From: Planctomycetaceae bacterium
GTDB taxonomy: Bacteria; Planctomycetota; Planctomycetia; Planctomycetales; Planctomycetaceae
Assembly: GCA_021732845.1 (NCBI GenBank)
Contig: JAKFUF010000126.1
Span: forward strand, 1-64,000
Direction: 5' to 3'
Length of the DNA: 64,000 nucleotides
Below the pieces are notes generated by a model. The model was given only the letters and a program-made list of their open reading frames with translations. It did no database searches and was not told the origin of the DNA. Positions 27,823 to 36,914 of the stretch are shown here, piece after piece. Every line of letters begins with the position of its first letter. The stretch's first letter is position 1. The translations under genes were made by a program, and so were the position numbers.

Positions 27823-30800
27823 ATGCCTGGTGGGTGGCGCGGCAACGAGGGGAAGAAACCGGCTGGAAAGCCAGCGGTCACGCCGAAACCTGTGGCAAAA
27901 GCACCCGAGCCGGCCGCCGCCCCCGCAGGCGGTGGATGGAAGGGAAAGCAGCAGGCCGGAGCCGCCGGGACCGGCGGCGGAAAAGGATGGATGCGGCAGA
28001 AGGCCGTCCCTTCGGGCACGGCCCGCAATCTTCCGAAGATTCTCACAGCCGTGGGCCTGGTGCTGCTGTTGGCCTTTGCCTACCTGCTGCTCTACGCGCC
28101 GCAGAGGACGCAGGTCGTGGTGATCACCACCGACTACGATCCCCTGAGCATGCCGCCCAATCTGTATGCCACCGAGGACCGGCAGCAGTGGGAGGGTCTC
28201 ACCAAAGAAAATCTGCACGTCCTTCCCAACGGCCTCAAGGACCAGCAGACGATTCTCAAGGTCCTGGATGAAGCCACGAAACCCACGAAGCGTGGCGGCC
28301 CGGACGGCAAGGCGCTGGTGGTGTACCTGTCGGCGCACACCATTCTGGACTACTTCGAAGGCAAACCGGCGGTGTTCCTGCTGGGACCCAGGGCGAGCCC
28401 GCTGCAGCAGCATCCCGAGGACTGGACCCGGCTGGAAGAGGTGTTGACCCGGCTGGAAAAAGTGGGCGGCGAGAAGAACGCCCGAGTGATCCTGTTGTTG
28501 GACACTGGCCGGCTGGCCATCGACTGGAGCATCGGGGTGCTGCACCAGTCCAACAGCTCACACATCGAGCAGTTGTGCGCGAAGCTCAAACTGAAGCATG
28601 TGGCGGTCATTCAGTCCTGTCAGGATGGAGAAGAGAACTGGGTGGCACCCGAGCTGGGTGGGTCGGTGTTTGGCTACTACGCCGCCCAGGGGCTGTGCGG
28701 TGCCGCGGACGGGGCTGCTGGGGGGCGCAAAGACCGGATGGTCTCCCTGTTTGAACTGCGGGACTACCTCACGAACAATGTTTCCGGATGGGTCAAAGCC
28801 AATCGGGGAAGGGTGCAGCGGCCCGGATTGTGCGGCGAAGAGGTCGCCGATTTTCGCGTGGCTTGGAACTCCAAGCTCCCCCCGATGGCCAAGCCACCGG
28901 TTGAACAGTGGAAGTCGCGTCTGGGCGATCTGGTCGAGGCGTGGTCGACTTACGATCAACTGCATCAGCAGGACACGCTGCATCACCGCCCGGTGGCTTG
29001 GGGAAGCTACGAACAGCAGTTGATCCGGCTGCAGGACCTGGCGTTTGGCGGCCCCTCGACGAGCGGTGACTTTGAAAACGTCAAGCAGGCCTGCCAGCGC
29101 GCCGCGGAACAACTTCGCGAGCGACTGCCGAACAGTGCTTCGCCATCCCTGGTGTCGTCGCTCCGGCTTTCCTATCAGGGAGACGCACTCGCGACATTTG
29201 CCGCAGAGGTGCCGGCGGCAAACCCCGGCAAAGGCAAGGATGTCAAACCGGCTGCCGCGAAGCCGCCCGAGGTTCCGCTTGCCGACCGACAACAGTTCGA
29301 GCAGAAACTGCTGCTGGTCGATTTCCGCCGGGCTTCGCCGAAGGAACCCCAGGAAATCTTCAGCGTCGACGGCGCATTGGCCTTTGGCAATTCGAACAAT
29401 GGCATCGGCCAGTGGCTCGCGCTGGTGGCCTCGGCGACGGCCAATCAACGGCGGCTGAACGACGTGCTGGCGCGGTGGCCGGCGGACGCGACCATCGAGC
29501 GGCGGTTTGTGCAGTTGCTGGCGACGGGAATCGACTGGAAGGACGAAGCCGGCCAGAAAAACCTGATGGAGGAGACAGTCAAGGCCCTGCGCGCCCGTCA
29601 TCTGGCCGAACTGGCCAGTTCGCCACTGGACGTGCGCGCCCGCAAAAGCGTTCAATCACTGGTCAGCCGGGGCGACACCACCCGCCGCGAAGTTGAAGAC
29701 CGGCTGTTGATCGGCGACCCGACCCGGCTGTCAGCCGCGGCGGGCGACCTGACCGCGCTGGTTTCCGCCGAGGGGCCGTACTGGCAGGCGGTTCAGGATG
29801 GCGAACTGCTGTCCCGCGCGTGGCGGAAACGTGACGAAGTCTTCGCCGGCTTCCCGTGGCTCGGGCAGTGGTATGCGCGGGCACGCAGCCGGGGGCTGGT
29901 GAACGAAGCGGGTTTTGAAGAACTGCGCGCGGCGCTGACAAAGTTGAATCTGCATCTGGAACTGCCGCATGAGATCGGCGACCCGGCAATTCGTCAGCGG
30001 TTTCGCGACGAGGTGGCTCAGCTCGATGCGGCGTGGGAAAAAGTCCGCGGCCGTTTCGGTTCGCTGTTCGATACGGAACTCGGCTCCCGGAAATCGTACG
30101 ACCGTGGCGATTCCGTGGGCGATGCGCTGATTGCCCTGCGTGTTCCCAAGACGGGTGCCACGAAACGCAAGGAGGTCATGACGAAACTGCTCGACCGCAT
30201 GAGCGCGCCTGTCGCGCCGGCGGCCGATGCGGCGAAAGCTCCAGCCCCGAAGGGGGCGTTTGGCGGTTGGAAAACTCATCCAGCGACCTGGGCGGCGATG
30301 TATGACAGCGGCCTGGACCTGTCGGTGGATAAAGACAAGCCCGTCAATCCCGCGGCGCTCCTGAAAGAGGGCAGCCGGCTGCGCGAGCGGCTGAGCGCCC
30401 TGCCGGCAAAACTGACTGCCACCGTGGAGGCGGCCACGGCCCGGTTCACCGAAAATGACGCTCAGGCGCGAACCGCGGCGCTCCAGGAAGATTCCCGCGG
30501 CCGCGCGATTGCCGCGCTCTCGGGGATGACTGAAACACGGGTGGGGCAGGAGCCAGCAAGGCTGGTCCACGGCATGGAACTGGCCGAATGGTACGACTGG
30601 CAGGCCACCCGCGCCATCGCCGATTTTTGGGCGAGGCGGAATTCGGTCGGCGACCATTTCTTTGAAGAGACCGCGAGAAACTGCCTGCAACTGGCCGAAG
30701 ACCGGGGCGGCAGCGCCGCGATCAAGCGGCACGAAGGGCTGCGAAAGCATCTGGCGGCGGCGAGTACCGCGGCAACCATGGTGCCGCTGCCCCGCGCCAT

Positions 30801-32808
30801 GGAACTGGGCATTATTCCCGACGAGGACGCGCCGGATGAGCAGGTGAATTACAAACTGATGTGGAAGTCGGGGGCCGCCGAGGGCTGGCCCGTCGGTGAA
30901 GCCGCCCTGTGGATGCAGCGCAAGAGCGGCGACTTGATTCCGCTGGAGATCGAGGGCAGCGCCTGGCGACGGTTCGGCGTGCCATCGCAGACCAGTCTGG
31001 ATGTGGATTCGCGCCTGCGGCTCAACGACCTGCTGGAGCGCGGCGAGCGCGGGCAGGCGGCCGAAGTTCTGGCGTTGTTTCGCGGCCACCAGTGGAGGTC
31101 GCCCTTTGGCGTTGTCGAGGGCCGCTTTCAGCCTTTGATACAACTGCGCGAAGAGCCCAGCAAGCCGTCGATCAAGGTTCAAGGGGCATCGAAGCGTGTC
31201 GTGCAGTTGCTGCTGATTCTGGATTGTTCAGCGAGCATGGATGAACTCGTGAAGGAAGAGAGTGTTGGAGAGGATGGCGGGCAGAAGAAGCGTTTCCTGG
31301 TGGCCAGCGAAGCGCTGGCGGCGCTCCTCGTCCGTCTCGACAAAACCGTATTTGATGTCGCTTTTATGGCCTATGGTCATCGTGCCGGGGTCACCAAGAC
31401 AGGAAAACTGACATTTCTCAATCCCCCCGGTCCGCCGGGAATCGACACCTCAAATGATGTCGAAATGCTGGTCAATTTCGGGAAGGGCAAGGAGGCGATT
31501 CTGGAGAAACTGCCGGGTCCCAATACGCCTTCAGAGCAATCACTGCGGCCCTTCGGAAGAACTCCCCTCTACCTGTCGCTCGTCAGGGCGCTGGATGCGC
31601 TGAAGGGCTCGCGGGCGAGCGGTCCGCGACGGATTGTCCTGCTGACAGACGGGCTGAATTTTTCCGAAGGCACCAATCCGACATCAGCCGATGATGTCAC
31701 CCGCAAATGGGCCGAGACCCCGGATGTGCAGATTGACATTGTCGGGATGGAACTCAAGGCCACATCGGTGCAGGAGAAGACCCAGTTGGAGCAGCTCAAA
31801 AAGATCAACAACGGACGCGGCAAGGATGTGGTCTTTCAGTTCGCGAACAATGCCGTCGGCCTTCGCGATGCCCTGCTGCGCACCGCCCGCTTCGTGCAGT
31901 TCGAGGTCGACCAGGAGGGACAGCGGCTGGGGCCGATGCAGGATCTCAATTCGCTCTGGACCCGCGACGACTGGAAGCCCTCGCAGTCGCCCGAGTACAC
32001 CGTTCGTCTCAAGGGAGAAGGGACCAAGCTGGGTGAAACATTGGTGCGGCTTGAGGGAGGCGAAGCGCTTGAGATCGAGCTGGATGAGGCTGGCAGACTG
32101 CTTCATCCGCGCTGGCAGGGACGCGGCGATGAGAATGGAGCATACTTTCAGAAGGACCAGGGTCCGTTGCGGGTTGGCATCCACCTGGCCGAGCGCGATG
32201 TCGATGTCTACCGCTTCTACGTCTCCGCCCAGAACAAGACCGACGGCGAGTTCAGCCGCCGGCCACGGTCGATCTGGATTGAACTCCGCCCCGATCCGCC
32301 GGATGGAACGGTCTTCACGTTCTTCGAGCCGTTCTATCAAAACCGGGTTCCGGTCCCGCTGCTGAAGTGCGAAGTCCCCATCAAGGTCTGGCCGTCCGAT
32401 GCCCGCCGCGCCGAGCTGCAGGTCTGGTTCCGGCCCGAAGCGATTCCGCCAGAGAAAACCTGGCGGCTCGAAGAGATGCCCGTTGGCACTCCCATGCCGC
32501 TGGACGCTGTGGGCAACATCCAAATCGAACGGGTTCGTGACAGAATTGATGGGGATTGGCGCGTCATTGAACTCCGGGAACATCACGGCGACGCGTCAAC
32601 CCTCAACCAAATCGGTCTGATGCTCGATCCGCCACCCGATGAACTCCAGCGGGCCACCTTCCCCGAGTTGAACAAGGTCAAGCATGTGGCGCGCTTCAAA
32701 CGCAGCCGCCTGGAAAATGTTCAGGTGCAGGTTCAGATCGTCAGCAAGACTTCGATCTCGAAAGACTTGCCCGCGGTCAAGACCGCCGTCAACGTGCCGG
32801 GAAATTGA
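27823..32808 (+). CDS. Giant membrane protein with degenerate caspase-like domain and VWA domain
   Basis: 1661 residues from ATG 27823 (AAGGG upstream). A Gly/Pro/Ala-rich cytosolic leader precedes one membrane helix (residues about 69-92, ILTAVGLVLLLAFAYLLLY). Residues about 97-335 follow the strand order of C14 caspases: GKALVVYLSAHT where caspases have YFSGHG, VILLLDTGRLA where they have LLDxCHSG, then AVIQSCQDGEENW and GGSVFGYYAAQGL. The His is kept but displaced and the catalytic Cys is lost, so proteolysis is unlikely. A long helical middle follows. The VWA domain has an intact MIDAS: D1134-x-S1136-x-S1138 in LILDCSASMDE, Thr in RTPLYLSL, Asp in LLTDGLNF. The C-terminal 350 residues are beta-rich. 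It is likely a scaffold. The stop lies three bases before the next start. Confidence 0.8.
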   Translation: MPGGWRGNEGKKPAGKPAVTPKPVAKAPEPAAAPAGGGWKGKQQAGAAGTGGGKGWMRQKAVPSGTARNLPKILTAVGLVLLLAFAYLLLYAPQRTQVVVITTDYDPLSMPPNLYATEDRQQWEGLTKENLHVLPNGLKDQQTILKVLDEATKPTKRGGPDGKALVVYLSAHTILDYFEGKPAVFLLGPRASPLQQHPEDWTRLEEVLTRLEKVGGEKNARVILLLDTGRLAIDWSIGVLHQSNSSHIEQLCAKLKLKHVAVIQSCQDGEENWVAPELGGSVFGYYAAQGLCGAADGAAGGRKDRMVSLFELRDYLTNNVSGWVKANRGRVQRPGLCGEEVADFRVAWNSKLPPMAKPPVEQWKSRLGDLVEAWSTYDQLHQQDTLHHRPVAWGSYEQQLIRLQDLAFGGPSTSGDFENVKQACQRAAEQLRERLPNSASPSLVSSLRLSYQGDALATFAAEVPAANPGKGKDVKPAAAKPPEVPLADRQQFEQKLLLVDFRRASPKEPQEIFSVDGALAFGNSNNGIGQWLALVASATANQRRLNDVLARWPADATIERRFVQLLATGIDWKDEAGQKNLMEETVKALRARHLAELASSPLDVRARKSVQSLVSRGDTTRREVEDRLLIGDPTRLSAAAGDLTALVSAEGPYWQAVQDGELLSRAWRKRDEVFAGFPWLGQWYARARSRGLVNEAGFEELRAALTKLNLHLELPHEIGDPAIRQRFRDEVAQLDAAWEKVRGRFGSLFDTELGSRKSYDRGDSVGDALIALRVPKTGATKRKEVMTKLLDRMSAPVAPAADAAKAPAPKGAFGGWKTHPATWAAMYDSGLDLSVDKDKPVNPAALLKEGSRLRERLSALPAKLTATVEAATARFTENDAQARTAALQEDSRGRAIAALSGMTETRVGQEPARLVHGMELAEWYDWQATRAIADFWARRNSVGDHFFEETARNCLQLAEDRGGSAAIKRHEGLRKHLAAASTAATMVPLPRAMELGIIPDEDAPDEQVNYKLMWKSGAAEGWPVGEAALWMQRKSGDLIPLEIEGSAWRRFGVPSQTSLDVDSRLRLNDLLERGERGQAAEVLALFRGHQWRSPFGVVEGRFQPLIQLREEPSKPSIKVQGASKRVVQLLLILDCSASMDELVKEESVGEDGGQKKRFLVASEALAALLVRLDKTVFDVAFMAYGHRAGVTKTGKLTFLNPPGPPGIDTSNDVEMLVNFGKGKEAILEKLPGPNTPSEQSLRPFGRTPLYLSLVRALDALKGSRASGPRRIVLLTDGLNFSEGTNPTSADDVTRKWAETPDVQIDIVGMELKATSVQEKTQLEQLKKINNGRGKDVVFQFANNAVGLRDALLRTARFVQFEVDQEGQRLGPMQDLNSLWTRDDWKPSQSPEYTVRLKGEGTKLGETLVRLEGGEALEIELDEAGRLLHPRWQGRGDENGAYFQKDQGPLRVGIHLAERDVDVYRFYVSAQNKTDGEFSRRPRSIWIELRPDPPDGTVFTFFEPFYQNRVPVPLLKCEVPIKVWPSDARRAELQVWFRPEAIPPEKTWRLEEMPVGTPMPLDAVGNIQIERVRDRIDGDWRVIELREHHGDASTLNQIGLMLDPPPDELQRATFPELNKVKHVARFKRSRLENVQVQVQIVSKTSISKDLPAVKTAVNVPGN

Positions 32809-32811
32809 CAG

Positions 32812-33499
32812 ATGCGGCGAACAATTCGCAATAGAACTCGCAAGCCTGAGTTGACCGAGGCGCAGATCCTGGAATGGGCCGACCTGTATTTCAAGAAAAA
32901 CGGCTTCTGGCCACGGCAGCGAATCCCGCCATACTCTGTACTGGGAGAGTTCGACACGACCTGGAGCCACATTGATGATGCACTACGGAGGGGACTTCGG
33001 GGACTGGAGGCGGGATCTTCCCTGGCCCGCCTCCTGGCCGCGCACCGCGGTGTGCGGAATCAACGGGCACTCCCGAAATTGACAATCGAACGGATCCTGA
33101 GCTTGGCTGACGCTTTCCGTCATCGTACCGGCGAATGGCCGGGGGCTCGAAATTTTGACGAAATGGTTGACGACACATCCGGCGACAAATGGATGTACAT
33201 CGAACTCGCCCTGCAAAACGGCCTCCGCGGGCTTCCAGGCGATTGCTCAACTGCTGGCCGAACATCGGGGAATGCGAAACAGGGGCCATTTGCCCGGATT
33301 GACAGAACAACAAATCCTGGTCTGGGCGGATCAATTCTTTGAACGAACCGGGCGCTGGCCGACGGCTCACGAGCCAAGTCCGATTGAAGGCTCGAATGGG
33401 GAGCGATGCGTAAATATTGGCCAGTGTTTGCGAAAGGGTCTTCGCGGCCTTCCGGGAGGCACATCATTGTCACGCCTGCTGAAGTCACGCCGGTCGTAA
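32812..33499 (+). pseudogene. Homeodomain-like repeat protein interrupted by a frameshift
   Basis: Three copies of a ~60-residue unit can be read: LTEAQILEWADLYFKKNG..W, LTIERILSLADAFRHRTGEW, and LTEQQILVWADQFFERTGRW. Each is followed by a L/I..ALRxGLRGLPGG segment and then RLLAxHRG. The frame in use up to about 33238 breaks inside LRGLPGD and resumes in another frame (IAQLLAEHRGMRN), running to TAA at 33497. A few bases appear lost at 33238-33246. The unit looks like an all-helical DNA- or protein-binding repeat. It starts three bases after the caspase-like/VWA gene, so it belongs to that operon. The intact family is unnamed to me. A sequencing error would restore a 229-residue protein. Confidence 0.6.
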
Positions 33500-33566
33500 A
33501 CACAACTTGCGGAGAGCAACGTTGCACAGCTCTCAACCATGCAACACAGATGGAGGGCAGATCGAA

Positions 33567-34220
33567 ATGCGATTTCCGGTTCAGCAGACCTTCGCCGGTG
33601 TTCTGCTCTGCTTGATTGCGGGGTACGCGCTCCTCGCCGCCAACCCAGAGAAGAAACAGCCGTCGACCACGGTTCCCAAGGCGATGGCCCTGCCCGAATA
33701 TGACAAGGATGGAAGCCTGCTGCGGCCGGCGGGCTATGAGAAATGGGTGGTCGTGGGCACTTCAATTGGCCTGGGATACTCGGACGGCGACAAGACTGAC
33801 GCGAACAATCCAGGAACATTTCACAACGTCTACCTCCAGCCCGAGGCCTTCGACCATTACGTCGAGACGGGCGCATTCCCCGAGCAGACGGTGTTCATCG
33901 TCACCAACAACTCGTCGCAGCCGGCCAAGACCAAAGGACCGGTGTCGCGCACCGGTTTTGTCGCCGCTCCGACCGCGGGGCTGGAAATCGCCGTCAAGGA
34001 TTCGAAGCGGTATCCCGAAGGCTGGGGCTATTTCATGTTCCACGACAAGCCGGGCCGGCCAGCCCCCAACGAGCGGGCCGCCGAGCCGGCCTTCAAGCAG
34101 CAGGACTGCTTCGACTGCCACGCCGAGCACGGAGCGGTGGACAACGTCTTCACCCAGTTCTATTCCGTCCTGACGGAGGCCCGCGCGAGGCGGATAGCCA
34201 AAGACACACCCGCGAAATGA
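33567..34220 (+). CDS. Secreted cytochrome P460 family protein
   Basis: 217 residues from ATG 33567 (MRFPVQQTFAGVLLCLIAGY signal segment). The domain shows P460 features: KWVVVGTSIGLGYSDGD, GTFHNVYLQPEAFDHYVETG, FPEQTVFIV, AVKDSKRYPEGWGYFMF. A single haem c attachment site CFDCH lies near the C-terminus, followed by GAVDNVFTQFYS as in the family. Members bind a modified c-type haem in the periplasm and are involved in hydroxylamine or nitric-oxide chemistry in ammonia oxidisers. In planctomycetes the substrate is unknown. The export signal and single haem site are as expected. Confidence 0.85.
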   Translation: MRFPVQQTFAGVLLCLIAGYALLAANPEKKQPSTTVPKAMALPEYDKDGSLLRPAGYEKWVVVGTSIGLGYSDGDKTDANNPGTFHNVYLQPEAFDHYVETGAFPEQTVFIVTNNSSQPAKTKGPVSRTGFVAAPTAGLEIAVKDSKRYPEGWGYFMFHDKPGRPAPNERAAEPAFKQQDCFDCHAEHGAVDNVFTQFYSVLTEARARRIAKDTPAK

Positions 34221-34918
34221 CACGCGGCACGGCGGTCGTCTGTTCGATTCCGGCGATTGATCGCCACTCTTGAACGTGGCTCGATGAGGAACTCGCCGTT
34301 CACGACACACGCTCGGTATTCATCACTTGGCTCACCTGGCGGGGGCGCAGCCAGACGCTCGCGGTGTTTGTGTAACACCAAAACAAACTGACTTCTAAAT
34401 ATTGACATATCATTTTTTATGTCGGTTCCTCACTGAGGCCAGCGCGGCAGCGCCAACCTCGATTGGGCAACGCGCGCCCACTCCGGATGTTCATGCCGTC
34501 CCTGTGAGCATGGCGCGCTTGTGCCCTCATCATTGCACCGACAAAAAGTTCACTTCCATTGATGATGCGGTCCTCAACCGATCACCGGACGGCTCGCGCC
34601 GTGCCGCTATCAAGACGGCTTAAGCCGGACAACGCCCGCGTCCTTTCGCGAGAGCGAGAGGCAACACAAAGTCGCCGAGTCACTCCGGCCGGGTTCGAGT
34701 CACGGAGTGACTCGCCTACGTTGTGACTCACGGCCGCCGCAACCGGTCCTTGCCCCTGCTGTGATGGTCACCGCCCCACGGAGTTAAACACGGCGGGGAG
34801 CAAAAATCCACCGACTTGGAGCAAAGGATGGCTATGCCGTCGCGGCAAAATTGGTCGCCACGAATCGGGAGTTGCGCGCTCCTGCCCTCCCGATCTGGCC
34901 ACTGATTCAACCGCCTTT

Positions 34919-35024
34919 ATTCGCGTCTATTCGCGTTCATTCGCGGTTCCAACAATTCAACTGGCCGACAACGGTCAAATGACGTGCGGTGAGAAACCGC
35001 GAATGAATGCGAATTGACGCGAAT
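34919..35024. repeat. MITE-like unit with 30-bp terminal inverted repeats (family 2, copy 1)
   Basis: 34919-34948 (ATTCGCGTCTATTCGCG...) and 34995-35024 (ending AATTGACGCGAAT) are inverted repeats matching at 28 of 30 positions. Each arm contains three ATTCGCG motifs at 10-bp spacing. The 46-bp centre includes CAACTGGCCGACAACGGTCA, shared with copy 2. It is non-coding and lies inside the repeat field. Confidence 0.8.
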
Positions 35025-36545
35025 AGGCTGACTTGGCTGACTTGGCGGCAGGAGCTGAAGCCCTCCTGCCACGCCTGCGGAACTCACGTCGTTCAACCCC
35101 GAGCAAAGTCGCCGAGTCACTCCGTGACACGCATCGTGGCTTCCTCGACGGCTTGCCCTCCAGAGCGAGCGGCAGGGCGCAAGCAAACTGGGGAATCTCA
35201 AAGTCGCCCAGTCACTCCGGATGGGTTCGAGTCACGGAGTGACTCGGCAACTTTACGGTGCCCGAGTGAGGACGACGTGAGGCTTGCGAGTTGCCCGCAG
35301 CTCTGGAGGACCAAAGCCCTCCCGCCACGCCGACTGACAAATGGAAACAACCGGTTTGTCCCAGCGGCTCACCGGACGGCTTGCGCCGTGCCGCTACAAG
35401 CGGTCGTAATATCGTCGTTTTCTCCGCAAAGTAACGCGCACGTCTGGCGACATGTCGACTGCGTGAATCCAGAGCCTCCGTGTTTGTCCGCGCCGGACCA
35501 CGCTCGCGTCCTCTCGCGGAGCGAGAGGCGACACAAAGTAGCCGAGTCACTCCGTGACTCGCATCGTGGCTTCCTCGACGGCTTGCCCTCCAGAGCGAGC
35601 GGCAGGGCGCAAGCAAACTGGGGAATCTCAAAGTTGCCCAGTCACTCCGTGACTGGGATCGAGTCACGGAGTGACTCGGCAACTTTGCGGTGCCCGAGTG
35701 AGGACGACGTGAGGCTTGCGGGCGACGCGGTGGGAGGGCTCCAGCTCCTGCTGAGCCACGGTGAACGGTGGGCGCTGCTTGGGTGTGTGAACGATTCGCA
35801 AATGACTCGAAAGTCCTTCCAAAACGCCGGATCGGCTGTTGCCCGCAACTCTGGAGGACCTGAGCCATCCCGCCACGCCGATCGACGAATGGAAACAACC
35901 GGTTTGTCCCAGCGGCTCACCGGACGGCTTGCGCCGTGCCGCTACAAGTGGGCGTAATGTCGTCTTTTGCTCCGCAAAAGAACGCGAACGTCTGGCGACA
36001 ATACCGACAGCGTGAATCTTGAGCCTCCGTGTTTGTCCGCGCCGGACCACGCTCGCGTCCTCTCGCGGAGCGAGAGGCGACACAAAGTAGTCGAGTCACT
36101 CCGTGACTCGCATCGTGGCTTCCTCGACGGCTTGCCCTCCAGAGCGAGCGGCAGGACACAAGCCCTCTGGTGAGCCTCAAAGTCGCCCAGTCACTCCGGA
36201 TGGGTTCGAGTCACGGAGTGACTCGCCTACTTTGTGACTCACGGCCGCCGCAACCGGTCCTGGCCACGCCTGTGATGGTCGCCGCCCCACCGAGTTCATC
36301 TCGGTGGTGAACGGGCCTGTGCACTACGCCGCGTGCCACCGTGCCACCGTTCTGCGTAGTGCAGAGGCCCGAATCCACTGAGGCAAGCTCAGTGGGGTTG
36401 CGGTGTCGCACAACCGACACGCGGCACCCTGAAAGTAGCGGCTGGGCGCGAGCCCTCCGGTGTTTCACACAACACGGCAGAACTGCTGACGAGTCCCACG
36501 GGGTGCGTGACAAGAACATGCGTCACGCCCCTGCCAAGGCGGCCT

Positions 36546-36650
36546 ATTCGCGTCAATTCGCGTTCATTCGCGGTTCCGAAATTCAACTGGCCGACAGCGG
36601 TCAACAGACGTGCGGGCAGAAACCGCGAATGAACGCGAATTGACGCGAAT
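36546..36650. repeat. MITE-like unit with perfect 30-bp terminal inverted repeats (family 2, copy 2)
   Basis: 36546-36575 and 36621-36650 are exact 30-bp reverse complements around a 45-bp centre (CAACTGGCCGACAGCGGTCA shared with copy 1). The flanks AAGGCC(GTT)/GGCCT also pair for a few bases. The ATTCGCG motif at 10-bp steps gives three helical-phase repeats per arm. The arrangement parallels the ATTCGTG-containing family at 4661 and 55421, which suggests the two families are related. Confidence 0.85.
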
Positions 36651-36847
36651 AAAGGCCGTTGGTTCGGCGGCCGGACCGGGAGGAGGGGAGGAGGGATCGT
36701 GGAACTCCAGATTCATGTCACGGCCAATGTTGCCGGGACGGCGCATCGCCGTCCATTGCTCCGAGCCTGTGAGAATTGCCACGCACCGAGTATACCGCCA
36801 TGGCTCCGACATCGCGGAACGCAATACAAATTCTGCCGTTTTTGTGT

Positions 36848-36876
36848 TTGACATTGACAGGACAGGTGGGTAATGT
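36848..36876 (+). promoter_or_regulatory. Near-consensus sigma70 promoter of the terminase-like gene
   Basis: TTGACA (36848-36853) and TAATGT (36871-36876) are separated by 17 bases, matching the sigma70 -35/-10 consensus in eleven of twelve positions. It lies 38 bases before the ATG at 36915. A second TTGACA starts at 36854 directly after the first. Such a strong promoter is unusual in this window. Confidence 0.7.
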
Positions 36877-36914
36877 ATTTGATACAGGGGTACATTGCGT
36901 TTTTCGGGTGAATT

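Larger units (their letters stand above)
34221..36847. repeat. 2.6-kb gene-free field of REP-like hairpins and a tandem ~549-bp repeat
   Basis: No credible gene. Small hairpins with three-base loops recur: GAGTCAC-TCC-GTGACTC and its inverted form at about 34698, 35115, 35231, 35544, 35637, 35652, 36093 and 36211 (some with one mismatch), and CCTCTCGC-GGA-GCGAGAGG at about 35510 and 36058. TCACCGGACGGC-TTGC-GCCG units begin at 34582, 35369 and 35917. Two opposed GAGTCAC hairpins 15-20 bases apart form pairs, for example at 35637/35652. A block of about 549 bp is tandemly repeated: 35305-35560 matches 35853-36105, and the segment at 35543-35640 recurs at 36092-36190. A partial third copy starts near 35104. 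The flank at 34676-34760 matches 36190-36270. Confidence 0.8.

Noticed and set aside
29731-31182. Minus-strand frames opposite the caspase/VWA gene
   Set aside because: They run against a clear VWA domain and have repetitive Arg/Gly-rich composition typical of shadows.
27823-32808. Active caspase protease
   Set aside because: The residue expected to be the catalytic Cys is absent (LLDTGR instead of LLDxCHSG-type), so I treat it as a pseudo-enzyme.
34577-36300. CRISPR array in the repeat field
   Set aside because: The repeats are palindromic units at irregular spacing and a large tandem block, not direct repeats with uniform unique spacers; no cas genes are nearby.
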